A DNA stretch of 64,000 nucleotides from the NCBI GenBank assembly GCA_022266195.1, contig WHVY01000011.1, positions 124,001-188,000 on the forward strand, read 5' to 3'. This stretch comes from Tetranychus cinnabarinus (taxonomy: Eukaryota; Arthropoda; Arachnida; Trombidiformes; Tetranychidae). Shown one piece after another: positions 14,691 to 29,070 of this stretch. Under the pieces are notes generated by a model. The model was not told the DNA's origin and ran no database searches. It saw nothing but the letters and a program-made list of their open reading frames with translations. Each line of letters opens with the position of its first letter. Position 1 is the first letter of the stretch. The position numbers and the translations under genes are program-made.

Positions 14691-17630
14691 TTTCTCATTG
14701 GGATCGTCAATGTTATTTCGATTTTAATGTTTCTGAGTAGGGCGGTGTAAATGTCTCATTGGCCTTGCCAATGGTATTGCAATGTGAATGTCTCATTGGG
14801 ATCGTCAATAATATTTCAATGTTAATGTCTCATAGGGATCGTCAATAATATTTCAATGTTAATGTCTCATTAGGATCGTCAATGTTATTTCGATTTTAAT
14901 GTTTCTAAGTAGGGCGGTGTAAATGTCTCATTGGGATCGTCAATGTTATTTCAATGTAAATGTCTCATTGGGATCGTCAATGTTATTTCAATGTAAATAT
15001 CTCATTGGTATCGACAATGTTATTTCAATGTAAATGTCTCATTGGGATCGTCAATGTTATTTCAATGTAAATGTCTCATTGGGATCGTCAATGTTATTTC
15101 GATTTTAATGTTTCTGAGTAGGGCGGTGTAAATGTCTCATTGGCCTTGCCAATGGTATTGCAATGTGAATGTCTCATTGGGATCGTCAATAATATTTCAA
15201 TGTTAATGTCTCATAGGGATCGTCAATAATATTTCAATGTAAATGTCTCATTGGGATCGTCAATGTTATTTCAATGTAAATGTCTCATTGGGATCGTCAA
15301 TGTTATTTCGATTTTAATGTTTTTAAGTAGGGCGGTGTAAATGTCTCATTGGGATCGTCAATGTTATTTCAATGTAAATGTCTCATTGGGATCGTCAATG
15401 TTATTTCAATGTAAATATCTCATTGGTATCGACAATGTTATTTCAATGTAAATGTCTCATTGGGATTGTCAATGTTATTTCAATGTAAATGTCTCATTGG
15501 GATCGTCAATTTTATTTCAATGTAAATGTCTCATTGGGATCGTCAATGTTATTTCAATGTAAATGTCTCATTGGGATCGTCAATGTTATTTCAATGTAAA
15601 TGTCTCATTGGGATCGTCAATGTTATTTCAATGTAAATGTCTCATTGGGATCGTCAATGTTATTTCAATGTAAATTTCTCATTGGGATCGTCAATGTTAT
15701 TTCGATTTTAATGTTTCTGAGTAGGGCGGTGTAAATGTCTCATTGGCCTTGCCAATGGTATTGCAATGTGAATGTCTCATTGGGATCGTCAATAATATTT
15801 CAATGTTAATGTCTCATAGGGATCGTCAATAATATTTCAATGTTAATGTCTCATTAGGATCGTCAATGTTATTTCGATTTTAATGTTTCTAAGTAGGGCG
15901 GTGTAAATGTCTCATTGGGATCGTCAATGTTATTTCAATGTAAATGTCTCATTGGGATCGTCAATGTTATTTCAATGTAAATATCTCATTGGTATCGACA
16001 ATGTTATTTCAATGTAAATGTCTCATTGGGATCGTCAATGTTATTTCAATGTAAATGTCTCATTGGGATCGTCAATGTTATTTCGATTTTAATGTTTCTG
16101 AGTAGGGCGGTGTAAATGTCTCATTGGCCTTGCCAATGGTATTGCAATGTGAATGTCTCATTGGGATCGTCAATAATATTTCAATGTTAATGTCTCATAG
16201 GGATCGTCAATAATATTTCAATGTAAATGTCTCATTGGGATCGTCAATGTTATTTCAATGTAAATGTCTCATTGGGATCGTCAATGTTATTTCGATTTTA
16301 ATGTTTTTAAGTAGGGCGGTGTAAATGTCTCATTGGGATCGTCAATGTTATTTCAATGTAAATGTCTCATTGGGATCGTCAATGTTATTTCAATGTAAAT
16401 ATCTCATTGGTATCGACAATGTTATTTCAATGTAAATGTCTCATTGGGATTGTCAATGTTATTTCAATGTAAATGTCTCATTGGGATCGTCAATTTTATT
16501 TCAATGTAAATGGCTCATTAGGATGGTCAATGTTATTTCAATTTAAATGTCTCATTGGGATCGTCAATGTTATATCAATGTAAATGTCTCATTGGGATCG
16601 TCAATGTTATTTCAATGTAACTGTCTCATTGGGACCGTCAATGTAATTTCAATGTAAATGTCTCATTGGGATCGTCAATGTTATTTCGATTTTAATGTTT
16701 CTGAGTAGGGCGGTGTAAATGTCTCATTGGGATCGTCAATGTTATTTCAATGTAAATTTCTCATTGGGATCGTCAATTTTATTTCAATGTAAATGTCTCA
16801 TTGGGATCGTCAATTTTATTTCAATGTAAATGTCTCATTGGGATCGTCAATGTTATTTCAATGTAAATGTCTCATTGGGATCGTCAATGTTATTTCAATG
16901 TAAATGTCTCATTGGGATCGTCAATGTTATTTCAATGTAAATGTCTCATTGGGATCGTCAATGTTATTTCAATGTAAATTTCTCATTGGGATCGTCAATG
17001 TTATTTCGATTTTAATGTTTCTGAGTAGGGCGGTGTAAATGTCTCATTGGCCTTGCCAATGGTATTGCAATGTGAATGTCTCATTGGGATCGTCAATAAT
17101 ATTTCAATGTTAATGTCTCATAGGGATCGTCAATAATATTTCAATGTTAATGTCTCATTAGGATCGTCAATGTTATTTCGATTTTAATGTTTCTAAGTAG
17201 GGCGGTGTAAATGTCTCATTGGGATCGTCAATGTTATTTCAATGTAAATGTCTCATTGGGATCGTCAATGTTATTTCAATGTAAATATCTCATTGGTATC
17301 GACAATGTTATTTCAATGTAAATGTCTCATTGGGATCGTCAATGTTATTTCAATGTAAATGTCTCATTGGGATCGTCAATGTTATTTCGATTTTAATGTT
17401 TCTGAGTAGGGCGGTGTAAATGTCTCATTGGCCTTGCCAATGGTATTGCAATGTGAATGTCTCATTGGGATCGTCAATAATATTTCAATGTTAATGTCTC
17501 ATAGGGATCGTCAATAATATTTCAATGTAAATGTCTCATTGGGATCGTCAATGTTATTTCAATGTAAATGTCTCATTTGGATCGTCAATGTTATTTCGAT
17601 TTTAATGTTTTTAAGTAGGGCGGTGTAAAT
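14480..17630 (+). repeat. 984-bp tandem block plus third copy at offset 2288
   Basis: The segment at about 14,480-15,464 is followed by a copy at 15,464-16,512 (offset 984 = 24 x 37 + 4 x 24). A third copy, including part of the upstream 730-bp block, lies at about 16,510-17,630 (offset 2288 = 56 x 37 + 9 x 24). A rare GTTTTTAAGTAGGG form of the 24-bp unit is shared at 15,320, 16,304 and 17,608. Confidence 0.82.
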
Positions 17631-17984
17631 GTCTCATTGGGATCGTCAATGTTATTTCAATGTAAATGTCTCATTGGGATCGTCAATGTTATTTCAATGT
17701 AAATGTCTCATTGGGATCGTCAATAATATTTCAATGTTAATGTCTCATAGGGATCGTCAATAATATTTCAATGTTAATCTCTCATTGAGATCGCCAATGT
17801 TATTTCGATTTTAATGTTTCTAAGTAGGGCGGTGTAAATGTCTCATTGGGATCGTCAATGTTATTTCAATGTAAATGTCTCATTGGGATCGTCAATGTTA
17901 TTTCAATGTAAATGCTTCATAAGGATCGTCAATGTTATTCCAATGTAAATGTTTCTGCGTAGGGATCGTGAATGTTATTTGTAT

Positions 17985-20900
17985 GTAAATGTCTCATTGG
18001 GATCGTCAATGTTATTTCAATGTAAATGTCTCATTGGGATCGTCAATGTTATTTCAATGTAAATGTTTCATAAGGATCGTCAATGTTATTCCAATGTAAA
18101 TGTTTCTGCGTAGGGATCCTGAATGTTATTTGTATGTAAATTTCTCATTGGGATCGTCAATGTTATTTCAATGTAAATGTCTCATTGGGATCGTCAATGT
18201 TATTTCAATGTAAATATCTCATTGGTATCGACAATGTTATTTCAATGTAAATGTCTCATTGGGATCGTCAATGTTATTTCAATGTAAATGTCTCATTGGG
18301 ATCGTCAATGTTATTTCAATGTAAATGGCTCATTAGGATGGTCAATGTTATTTCAATTTAAATGTCTCATTGGGATCGTCAATGTTATATCAATGTAAAT
18401 GTCTCATTGGGATCGTCAATGTTATTTCAATGTAAATGTCTCATTGCAATCGTCAATGTTATATCAATGTCAATGTCTCATTGGGATCGTCAATGTTATT
18501 TCAATGTAAATGTCTCATTGGGAGTGTCAATGTTATTTCAATGTAAATGTCTCATTGGGACCGTCAATGTTATTTCAATGTAAATGTCTCATTAAGATCG
18601 TCAATGTTATTTCGTTTTTAATGTTTCTGAGTAGGGCGGTGTAAATGTCTCATTGGGATCGTCAATGTTATTTCAATGTAAATTTCTCATTGGGATCGTC
18701 AATGTTATTTCAATGTAAATGTCTCATTGGGATCGTCAATTTTATTTCAATGTAAATGTCTCATTGGGATCGTCAATGTTATTTCAAAGTAAATGTCTCA
18801 TTGGGATCGTCAATGTTATTTCAATGTAAATGCCTCATTGGGATCGTCAATGTTATTTCAATTTAAATGTCTCATTGGGATCGTCAATGTTATTTCAATG
18901 TTAATGTCTCATTGGGATCGTCAATGTTATTTCAATGTAAATGTCTCATTGGGATCGTCAATGTTATTTCAATGTAAATGGCTCATTAGGATGGTCAATG
19001 TTATTTCAATTTAAATGTCTCATTGGGATCGTCAATTTTATTTCAATGTAAATGTCTCATTGGGATCGTCAATTTTATTTCAATGTAAATGTCTCATTGG
19101 GATCGTCAATGTTATTTCGATTTTAATGTTTTTGAGTAGGGCGGTGTAAATGTCTCATTGGCCTTGCCAATGGTATTGCAATGTGAATGTCTCATTGGGA
19201 TCGTCAATAATATTTCAATGTTAATGTCTCATAGGGATCGTCAATAATATTTCAATGTTAATGTCTCATTAGGATCGTCAATGTTATTTCGATTTTAATG
19301 TTTCTAAGTAGGGCGGTGTAAATGTCTCATTGGGATCGTCAATGTTATTTAATGTAAATGTCTCATTGGGATCGTCAATGTTATTTCAATGTAAATATCT
19401 CATTGGCCTTGTCAATGGTATTGCAATGTGAATGTCTCATTGGGATCGTCAATGTTATTTCAATGTAAATGTCTCATTGGGATCGTCAATGTTATTTCGA
19501 TTTTAATGTTTCTGAGTAGGGCGGTGTAAATGTCTCATTGGCCTTGCCAATGGTATTGCAATGTGAATGTCTCATTGGGATCGTCAATAATATTTCAATG
19601 TTAATGTCTCATAGGGATCGTCAATAATATTTCAATGTAAATGTCTCATTGGGATCGTCAATGTTATTTCAATGTAAATGTCTCATTGGGATCGTCAATG
19701 TTATTTCGATTTTAATGTTTTTAAGTAGGGCGGTGTAAATGTCTCATTGGGATCGTCAATGTTATTTCAATGTAAATGTCTCATTGGGATCGTCAATGTT
19801 ATTTCAATGTAAATGTCTCATTAAGATCGTCAATGTTATTTCAATGTAAATGTCTCATTGGGATCGTCAATGTTATTTCAATGTAAATGTTTCATAAGGA
19901 TCGTCAATGTTATTCCAATGTAAATGTTTCTGCGTAGGGATCCTGAATGTTATTTGTATGTAAATTTCTCATTGGGATCGTCAATGTTATTTCAATGTAA
20001 ATGTCTCATTGGGATCGTCAATGTTATTTCAATGTAAATATCTCATTGGTATCGACAATGTTATTTCAATGTAAATGTCTCATTGGGATCGTCAATGTTA
20101 TTTCAATGTAAATGTCTCATTGGGATCGTCAATGTTATTTCAATGTAAATGGCTCATTAGGATGGTCAATGTTATTTCAATTTAAATGTCTCATTGGGAT
20201 CGTCAATGTTATATCAATGTAAATGTCTCATTGGGATCGTCAATGTTATTTCAATGTAAATGTCTCATTGCAATCGTCAATGTTATATCAATGTCAATGT
20301 CTCATTGGGATCGTCAATGTTATTTCAATGTAAATGTCTCATTGGGAGTGTCAATGTTATTTCAATGTAAATGTCTCATTGGGACCGTCAATGTTATTTC
20401 AATGTAAATGTCTCATTAAGATCGTCAATGTTATTTCGTTTTTAATGTTTCTGAGTAGGGATCGTCAATGTTATTTCAATGTAAATGTCTCATTGGGATC
20501 GTCAATGTTATTTCAATGTAAATGTCTCATTGGGATCGTCAATGTTATTTCAATGTAAATGTTTCATAAGGATCGTCAATGTTATTCCAATGTAAATGTT
20601 TCTGCGTAGGGATCCTGAATGTTATTTGTATGTAAATTTCTCATTGGGATCGTCAATGTTATTTCAATGTAAATGTCTCATTGGGATCGTCAATGTTATT
20701 TCGATTTTAATGTTTCTGAGTAGGGCGGTGTAAATGTCTCATTGGCCTTGCCAATGGTATTGCAATGTGAATGTCTCATTGGGATCGTCAATAATATTTC
20801 AATGTTAATGTCTCATAGGGATCGTCAATAATATTTCAATGTAAATGTCTCATTGGGATCGTCAATGTTATTTCAATGTAAATGTCTCATTGGGATCGTC

Positions 20901-23900
20901 AATGTTATTTCGATTTTAATGTTTTTAAGTAGGGCGGTGTAAATGTCTCATTGGGATCGTCAATGTTATTTCAATGTAAATGTCTCATTGGGATCGTCAA
21001 TGTTATTTCAATGTAAATGTCTCATTAAGATCGTCAATGTTATTTCAATGTAAATGTCTCATTGGGATCGTCAATGTTATTTCAATGTAAATGTTTCATA
21101 AGGATCGTCAATGTTATTCCAATGTAAATGTTTCTGCGTAGGGATCCTGAATGTTATTTGTATGTAAATTTCTCATTGGGATCGTCAATGTTATTTCAAT
21201 GTAAATATCTCATTGGTATCGACAATGTTATTTCAATGTAAATGTCTCATTGGGATCGTCAATGTTATTTCAATGTAAATATCTCATTGGTATCGTCAAT
21301 GTTATTTCAATGTAAATGGCTCATTAGGATGGTCAATGTTATTTCAATTTAAATGTCTCATTGGGATCGTCAATGTTATATCAATGTAAATGTCTCATTG
21401 GGATCGTCAATGTTATTTCAATGTAAATGTCTCATTGCAATCGTCAATGTTATATCAATGTCAATGTCTCATTGGGATCGTCAATGTTATTTCAATGTAA
21501 ATGTCTCATTGGGAGTGTCAATGTTATTTCAATGTAAATGTCTCATTGGGACCGTCAATGTTATTTCAATGTAAATGTCTCATTAAGATCGTCAATGTTA
21601 TTTCGTTTTTAATGTTTCTGAGTAGGGATCGTCAATGTTATTTCAATGTAAATGTCTCATTGGGATCGTCAATGTTATTTCAATGTAAATGTCTCATTGG
21701 GATCGTCAATGTTATTTCAATGTAAATGTTTCATAAGGATCGTCAATGTTATTCCAATGTAAATGTTTCTGCGTAGGGATCCTGAATGTTATTTGTATGT
21801 AAATTTCTCATTGGGATCGTCAATGTTATTTCAATGTAAATGTCTCATTGGGATCGTCAATGTTATTTCAATGTAAATATCTCATTGGTATCGACAATGT
21901 TATTTCAATGTAAATGTCTCATTGGGATCGTCAATGTTATTTCAATGTAAATGTCTCATTGGGATCGTCAATGTTATTTCAATGTAAATGGCTCATTAGG
22001 ATGGTCAATGTTATTTCAATTTAAATGTCTCATTGGGATCGTCAATGTTATATCAATGTAAATGTCTCATTGGGATCGTCAATGTTATTTCAATGTAAAT
22101 GTCTCATTGCAATCGTCAATGTTATATCAATGTCAATGTCTCATTGGGATCGTCAATGTTATTTCAATGTAAATGTCTCATTGGGAGTGTCAATGTTATT
22201 TCAATGTAAATGTCTCATTGGGACCGTCAATGTTATTTCAATGTAAATGTCTCATTAAGATCGTCAATGTTATTTCGTTTTTAATGTTTCTGAGTAGGGC
22301 GGTGTAAATGTCTCATTGGGATCGTCAATGTTATTTCAATGTAAATTTCTCATTGGGATCGTCAATGTTATTTCAATGTAAATGTCTCATTGGGATCGTC
22401 AATTTTATTTCAATGTAAATGTCTCATTGGGATCGTCAATGTTATTTCAAAGTAAATGTCTCATTGGGATCGTCAATGTTATTTCAATGTAAATGCCTCA
22501 TTGGGATCGTCAATGTTATTTCAATTTAAATGTCTCATTGGGATCGTCAATGTTATTTCAATGTTAATGTCTCATTGGGATCGTCAATGTTATTTCAATG
22601 TAAATGTCTCATTGGGATCGTCAATGTTATTGCAATGTAAATGTCTCATTGGGATCGTCAATGTTATTTCAATGTAAATGTCTCATTGGGATCGTCAATG
22701 TTATTTCGATTTTAATGTTTCTGAGTAGGGCGGTGTAAATGTCTCATTGGCCTTGCCAATGGTATTGCAATGTGAATGTCTCATTGGGATCGTCAATAAT
22801 ATTTCAATGTTAATGTCTCATAGGGATCGTCAATAATATTTCAATGTTAATGTCTCATTAGGATCGTCAATGTTATTTCAATGTAAATGTCTCATTGGGA
22901 TCGTCAATGTTATTTCAATGTAAATGGCTCATTAGGATGGTCAATGTTATTTCAATTTAAATGTCTCATTGGGATCGTCAATTTTATTTCAATGTAAATG
23001 TCTCATTGGGATCGTCAATTTTATTTCAATGTAAATGTCTCATTGGGATCGTCAATGTTATTTCGATTTTAATGTTTTTGAGTAGGGCGGTGTAAATGTC
23101 TCATTGGCCTTGCCAATGGTATTGCAATGTGAATGTCTCATTGGGATCGTCAATAATATTTCAATGTTAATGTCTCATAGGGATCGTCAATAATATTTCA
23201 ATGTTAATGTCTCATTAGGATCGTCAATGTTATTTCGATTTTAATGTTTCTAAGTAGGGCGGTGTAAATGTCTCATTGGGATCGTCAATGTTATTTAATG
23301 TAAATGTCTCATTGGGATCGTCAATGTTATTTCAATGTAAATATCTCATTGGCCTTGTCAATGGTATTGCAATGTGAATGTCTCATTGGGATCGTCAATG
23401 TTATTTCAATGTAAATGTCTCATTGGGATCGTCAATGTTATTTCGATTTTAATGTTTCTGAGTAGGGCGGTGTAAATGTCTCATTGGCCTTGCCAATGGT
23501 ATTGCAATGTGAATGTCTCATTGGGATCGTCAATAATATTTCAATGTTAATGTCTCATAGGGATCGTCAATAATATTTCAATGTAAATGTCTCATTGGGA
23601 TCGTCAATGTTATTTCAATGTAAATGTCTCATTGGGATCGTCAATGTTATTTCGATTTTAATGTTTTTAAGTAGGGCGGTGTAAATGTCTCATTGGGATC
23701 GTCAATGTTATTTCAATGTAAATGTCTCATTGGGATCGTCAATGTTATTTCAATGTAAATGTCTCATTGGGATCGTCAATAATATTTCAATGTTAATGTC
23801 TCATAGGGATCGTCAATAATATTTCAATGTTAATCTCTCATTGAGATCGCCAATGTTATTTCGATTTTAATGTTTCTAAGTAGGGCGGTGTAAATGTCTC

Positions 23901-25100
23901 ATTGGGATCGTCAATGTTATTTCAATGTAAATGTCTCATTGGGATCGTCAATGTTATTTCAATGTAAATGCTTCATAAGGATCGTCAATGTTATTCCAAT
24001 GTAAATGTTTCTGCGTAGGGATCGTGAATGTTATTTGTATGTAAATGTCTCATTGGGATCGTCAATGTTATTTCAATGTAAATGTCTCATTGGGATCGTC
24101 AATGTTATTTCAATGTAAATGTTTCATAAGGATCGTCAATGTTATTCCAATGTAAATGTTTCTGCGTAGGGATCCTGAATGTTATTTGTATGTAAATTTC
24201 TCATTGGGATCGTCAATGTTATTTCAATGTAAATGTCTCATTGGGATCGTCAATGTTATTTCAATGTAAATATCTCATTGGTATCGACAATGTTATTTCA
24301 ATGTAAATGTCTCATTGGGATCGTCAATGTTATTTCAATGTAAATGTCTCATTGGGATCGTCAATGTTATTTCAATGTAAATGGCTCATTAGGATGGTCA
24401 ATGTTATTTCAATTTAAATGTCTCATTGGGATCGTCAATGTTATATCAATGTAAATGTCTCATTGGGATCGTCAATGTTATTTCAATGTAAATGTCTCAT
24501 TGCAATCGTCAATGTTATATCAATGTCAATGTCTCATTGGGATCGTCAATGTTATTTCAATGTTAATGTCTCATTGGGATCGTCAATGTTATTTCAATGT
24601 AAATGTCTCATTGGGACCGTCAATGTTATTTCAATGTAAATGTCTCATTGGGATCGTCAATGTTATTTCGTTTTTAATGTTTCTGAGTAGGGCGGTGTAA
24701 ATGTCTCATTGGGATCGTCAATGTTATTTCAATGTAAATTTCTCATTGGGATCGTCAATGTTATTTCAATGTAAATGTCTCATTGAAATCGTCAATTTTA
24801 TTTCAATGTAAATGTCTCATTGGGATCGTCAATGTTATTTCAAAGTAAATGTCTCATTGGGATCGTCAATGTTATTTCAATGTAAATGCCTCATTGGGAT
24901 CGTCAATGTTATTTCAATTTAAATGTCTCATTGGGATCGTCAATGTTATTTCAATGTTAATGTCTCATTGGGATCGTCAATGTTATTTCAATGTAAATGT
25001 CTCATTGGGATCGTCAATGTTATTGCAATGTAAATGTCTCATTGGGATCGTCAATGTTATTTCAATGTAAATGTCTCATTGGGATCGTCAATGTTATTTC
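17985..25100 (+). repeat. Large block repeated at offsets 3663/3946 and 6056
   Basis: The segment at about 17,985-19,822 recurs at about 21,650-23,768. The offset is 3663 up to about 18,980 and 3946 beyond, because the right copy has 283 bp more (about 22,644-22,926). Both copies carry a rare one-base deletion (GTTATTTAATG near 19,347 and 23,293). A further copy of about 17,600-18,980 starts near 23,700 (offset 6056); the rare AATCTCTCATTGAGATCG marks it at 17,776 and 23,832. Confidence 0.8.
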
Positions 25101-28029
25101 GATTTTAATGTTTCTGAGTAGGGCGGTGTAAATGTCTCATTGGCCTTGCCAATGGTATTGCAATGTGAATGTCTCATTGGGATCGTCAATAATATTTCAA
25201 TGTTAATGTCTCATAGGGATCGTCAATAATATTTCAATGTTAATGTCTCATTAGGATCGTCAATGTTATTTCAATGTAAATGTCTCATTGGGATCGTCAA
25301 TGTTATTTCAATGTAAATGGCTCATTAGGATGGTCAATGTTATTTCAATTTAAATGTCTCATTGGGATCGTCAATGTTATATCAATGTAAATGTCTCATT
25401 GGGATCGTCAATGTTATTTCAATGTAAATGTCTCATTGCAATCGTCAATGTTATATCAATGTCAATGTCTCATTGGGATCGTCAATGTTATTTCAATGTA
25501 AATGTCTCATTGGGACCGTCAATGTTATTTCAATGTAAATGTCTCATTGGGATCGTCAATGTTATTTCGATTTTAATGTTTCTGAGTAGGGCGGTGTAAA
25601 TGTCTCATTGGGATCGTCAATGTTATTTCAATGTAAATTTCTCATTGGGATCGTCAATGTTATTTCAATGTAAATGTCTCATTGGGATCGTCAATTTTAT
25701 TTCAATGTAAATGTCTCATTGGGATCGTCAATGTTATTTCAAAGTAAATGTCTCATTGGGATCGTCAATGTTATTTCAATGTAAATGCCTCATTGGGATC
25801 GTCAATGTTATTTCAATTTAAATGTCTCATTGGGATCGTCAATGTTATTTCAATGTTAATGTCTCATTGGGATCGTCAATGTTATTTCAATGTAAATGTC
25901 TCATTGGGATCGTCAATGTTATTGCAATGTAAATGTCTCATTGGGATCGTCAATGTTATTTCAATGTAAATGTCTCATTGGGATCGTCAATGTTATTTCG
26001 ATTTTAATGTTTCTGAGTAGGGCGGTGTAAATGTCTCATTGGCCTTGCCAATGGTATTGCAATGTGAATGTCTCATTGGGATCGTCAATAATATTTCAAT
26101 GTTAATGTCTCATAGGGATCGTCAATAATATTTCAATGTTAATGTCTCATTAGGATCGTCAATGTTATTTCAATGTAAATGTCTCATTGGGATCGTCAAT
26201 GTTATTTCGATTTTAATGTTTCTAAGTAGGGCGGTGTAAACTTCTCATTGGGATCGTCAATGTTATTTCAATGTAAATGTCTCATTGGGATCGTCAATGT
26301 TATTTCAATGTAAATGTCTCATTGGGATCGTCAATGTTATTTCAATGTAAATGGCTCATTAGGATGGTCAATGTTATTTCAATGGTAATGTCATATTGGG
26401 ATCGTCAATGTTATTTCAATGTTAATGTCTCATTGGGATCGTCAAAGTTATTTCGATTTTAATGTTTCTGAGTAGGGCGGTGTAAATGTCTCATTGGGAT
26501 CGTCAATGTTATTTCAATGTAAATGTCTCATTGGGATCGTCAATGTTATTTCGATTTTAATGTTTCTGAGTAGGGCGGTGTAAATGTCTCATTGGGATCG
26601 TCAATGTTATTTCAATCTAAATGTCTCATTGGGATCGTCAATGTTATTTCGATTTTAATGTTTCTGAGTAGGGCGGTGTAAATGTCTCATTGGCCTTGCC
26701 AATGGTATTGCAATGTGAATGTCTCATTGGGATCGTCAATAATATTTCAATGTTAATGTCTCATAGGGATCGTCAATAATATTTCAATGTTAATGTCTCA
26801 TTGAGATCGCCAATGTTATTTCGATTTTAATGTTTCTAAGTAGGGCGGTGTAAATGTCTCATTGGGATCGTCAATGTTATTTCAATGTAAATGTCTCATT
26901 GGGATCGTCAATGTTATTTCAATGTAAATGTCTCATTGGGATCGTCAATGTTATTTCGATTTTAATGTTTCTGAGTAGGGCGGTGTAAATGTCTCATTGG
27001 CCTTGCCAATGGTATTGCAATGTGAATGTCTCATTGGGATCGTCAATAATATTTCAATGTTAATGTCTCATAGGGATCGTCAATAATATTTCAATGTTAA
27101 TGTCTCATTAGGATCGTCAATGTTATTTCAATGTAAATGTCTCATTGGGATCGTCAATGTTATTTCGATTTTAATGTTTCTAAGAAGGGCGGTGTAAATG
27201 TCTCATTGGGATCGTCAATGTTATTTCAATGTAAATGTCTCATTGGGATCGTCAATGTTATTTCAATGTAAATATCTCATTGGTATCGACAATGTTATTT
27301 CAATGTAAATGTCTCATTGGGATCGTCAATGTTATTTCAATGTAAATGTCTCATTGGGATCGTCAATGTTATTTCGATTTTAATGTTTCTGAGTAGGGCG
27401 GTGTAAATGTCTCATTGGCCTTGCCAATGGTATTGCAATGTAAATGTCTCATTGGGATCGTCAATAATATTTCAATGTTAATGTCTCATAGGGATCGTCA
27501 ATAATATTTCAATGTTAATGTCTCATTGAGATCGCCAATGTTATTTCGATTTTAATGTTTCTAAGTAGGGCGGTGTAAATGTCTCATTGGGATCGTCAAT
27601 GTTATTTCAATGTAATTGTCTCATTGGGATCGTCAATGTTATTTCAATGTAAATGCTTCATAAGGATGTTCAATGTTATTCCAATGTAAATGTTTCTGCG
27701 TAGGGATCGTGAATGTTATTTGTATGTAAATGGCTCATTGGGATCGTCAATGTTATTTCAATGTAAATGTCTCATTGGGATCGTCAATGTTATTTCAATG
27801 TAAATGTTTCTGCGTAGGGATCGTGAATGTTATTTGTATGTAAATGTCTCATTGGGATCGTCAATGTTATTTCAATGTAAATGTCTCATTGGGATCGTCA
27901 ATGTTATTTCAATGTAAATATCTCAGTGGTATCGACAATGTTATTTCAATGTAAATGTCTCATTGGGATCGTCAATGTTATTTCAATGTAAATGTCTCAT
28001 TGGGATCGTCAATGTTATTGCAATGTAAA

Positions 28030-29070
28030 TGGCTCATTAGGATGTTCAATGTTATTTCAATATAAATGTCATATTGGGATCGTCAATGTTATTTCAATGT
28101 AAATGTCTCATTGGGATCGTCAATGTTATTTCAATGTAAATGTCTCATTGCAATTGTCAATGTTATATCAATGTCAATGTCTCATTGGGATCGTCAATGT
28201 TATTTCAATGTAAATGTCTCATTGGGATCGTCAATGTTATTTCAATGTAAATGTCTCATTGGGACCGTCAATGTTATTTCAATGTAAATGTCTCATTGGG
28301 ATCGTCAATGTTATTTCAATGTAAATGTCTCATTGGGATCGTCAATGTTATTTCAATGTAAATGTCTCATTGGGATCGTCAATGTTATTTCGATTTTAAT
28401 GTTTCTGAGTAGGGCGGTGTAAATGTCTCATTGGCCTTGCCAATGGTATTGCAATGTGAATGTCTCATTGGGATCGTCAATGTTATTTCAATGTAAATGT
28501 CTCATTGGGATCGTCAATGTTATTTCGATTTTAATGTTTCTAAGTAGGGCGGTGTAAATGTCTCATTGGGATCGTCAATGTTATTTCAATGTAAATGTCT
28601 CATTGGGATCGTCAATGTTATTTCAATGTAAATATCTCAGTGGTATCGACAATGTTATTTCAATGTAAATGTCTCATTGGGATCGTCAATGTTATTGCAA
28701 TGTAAATGGCTCATTAGGATGTTCAATGTTATTTCAATATGAATGTCATATTGGGATCGTCAATGTTATTTCAATGTAAATGTCTCATTGGGATCGTCAA
28801 TGTTATTTCAATGTAAATGTCTCATTGCAATCGTCAATGTTATATCAATGTCAATGTCTCATTGGGATCGTCAATGTTATTTCAATGTAAATGTCTCATT
28901 GGGATCGTCAATGTTATTTCAATGTAAATGTCTCATTGGGACCGTCAATGTTATTTCAATGTAAATGTCTCATTGGGATCGTCAATGTTATTTCAATGTA
29001 AATGTCTCATTGGGATCGTCAATGTTATTTCAATGTAAATGTCTCATTGGGATCGTCAATGTTATTTCGA
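28030..29070 (+). repeat. Block duplication, offset 677 bp
   Basis: About 340 bp beginning near 28,030 recurs 677 bp downstream, including the GGCTCATTAGGATGTTC unit and the ATGTCATATTGGG unit. The offset equals 17 x 37 + 2 x 24. Confidence 0.75.
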
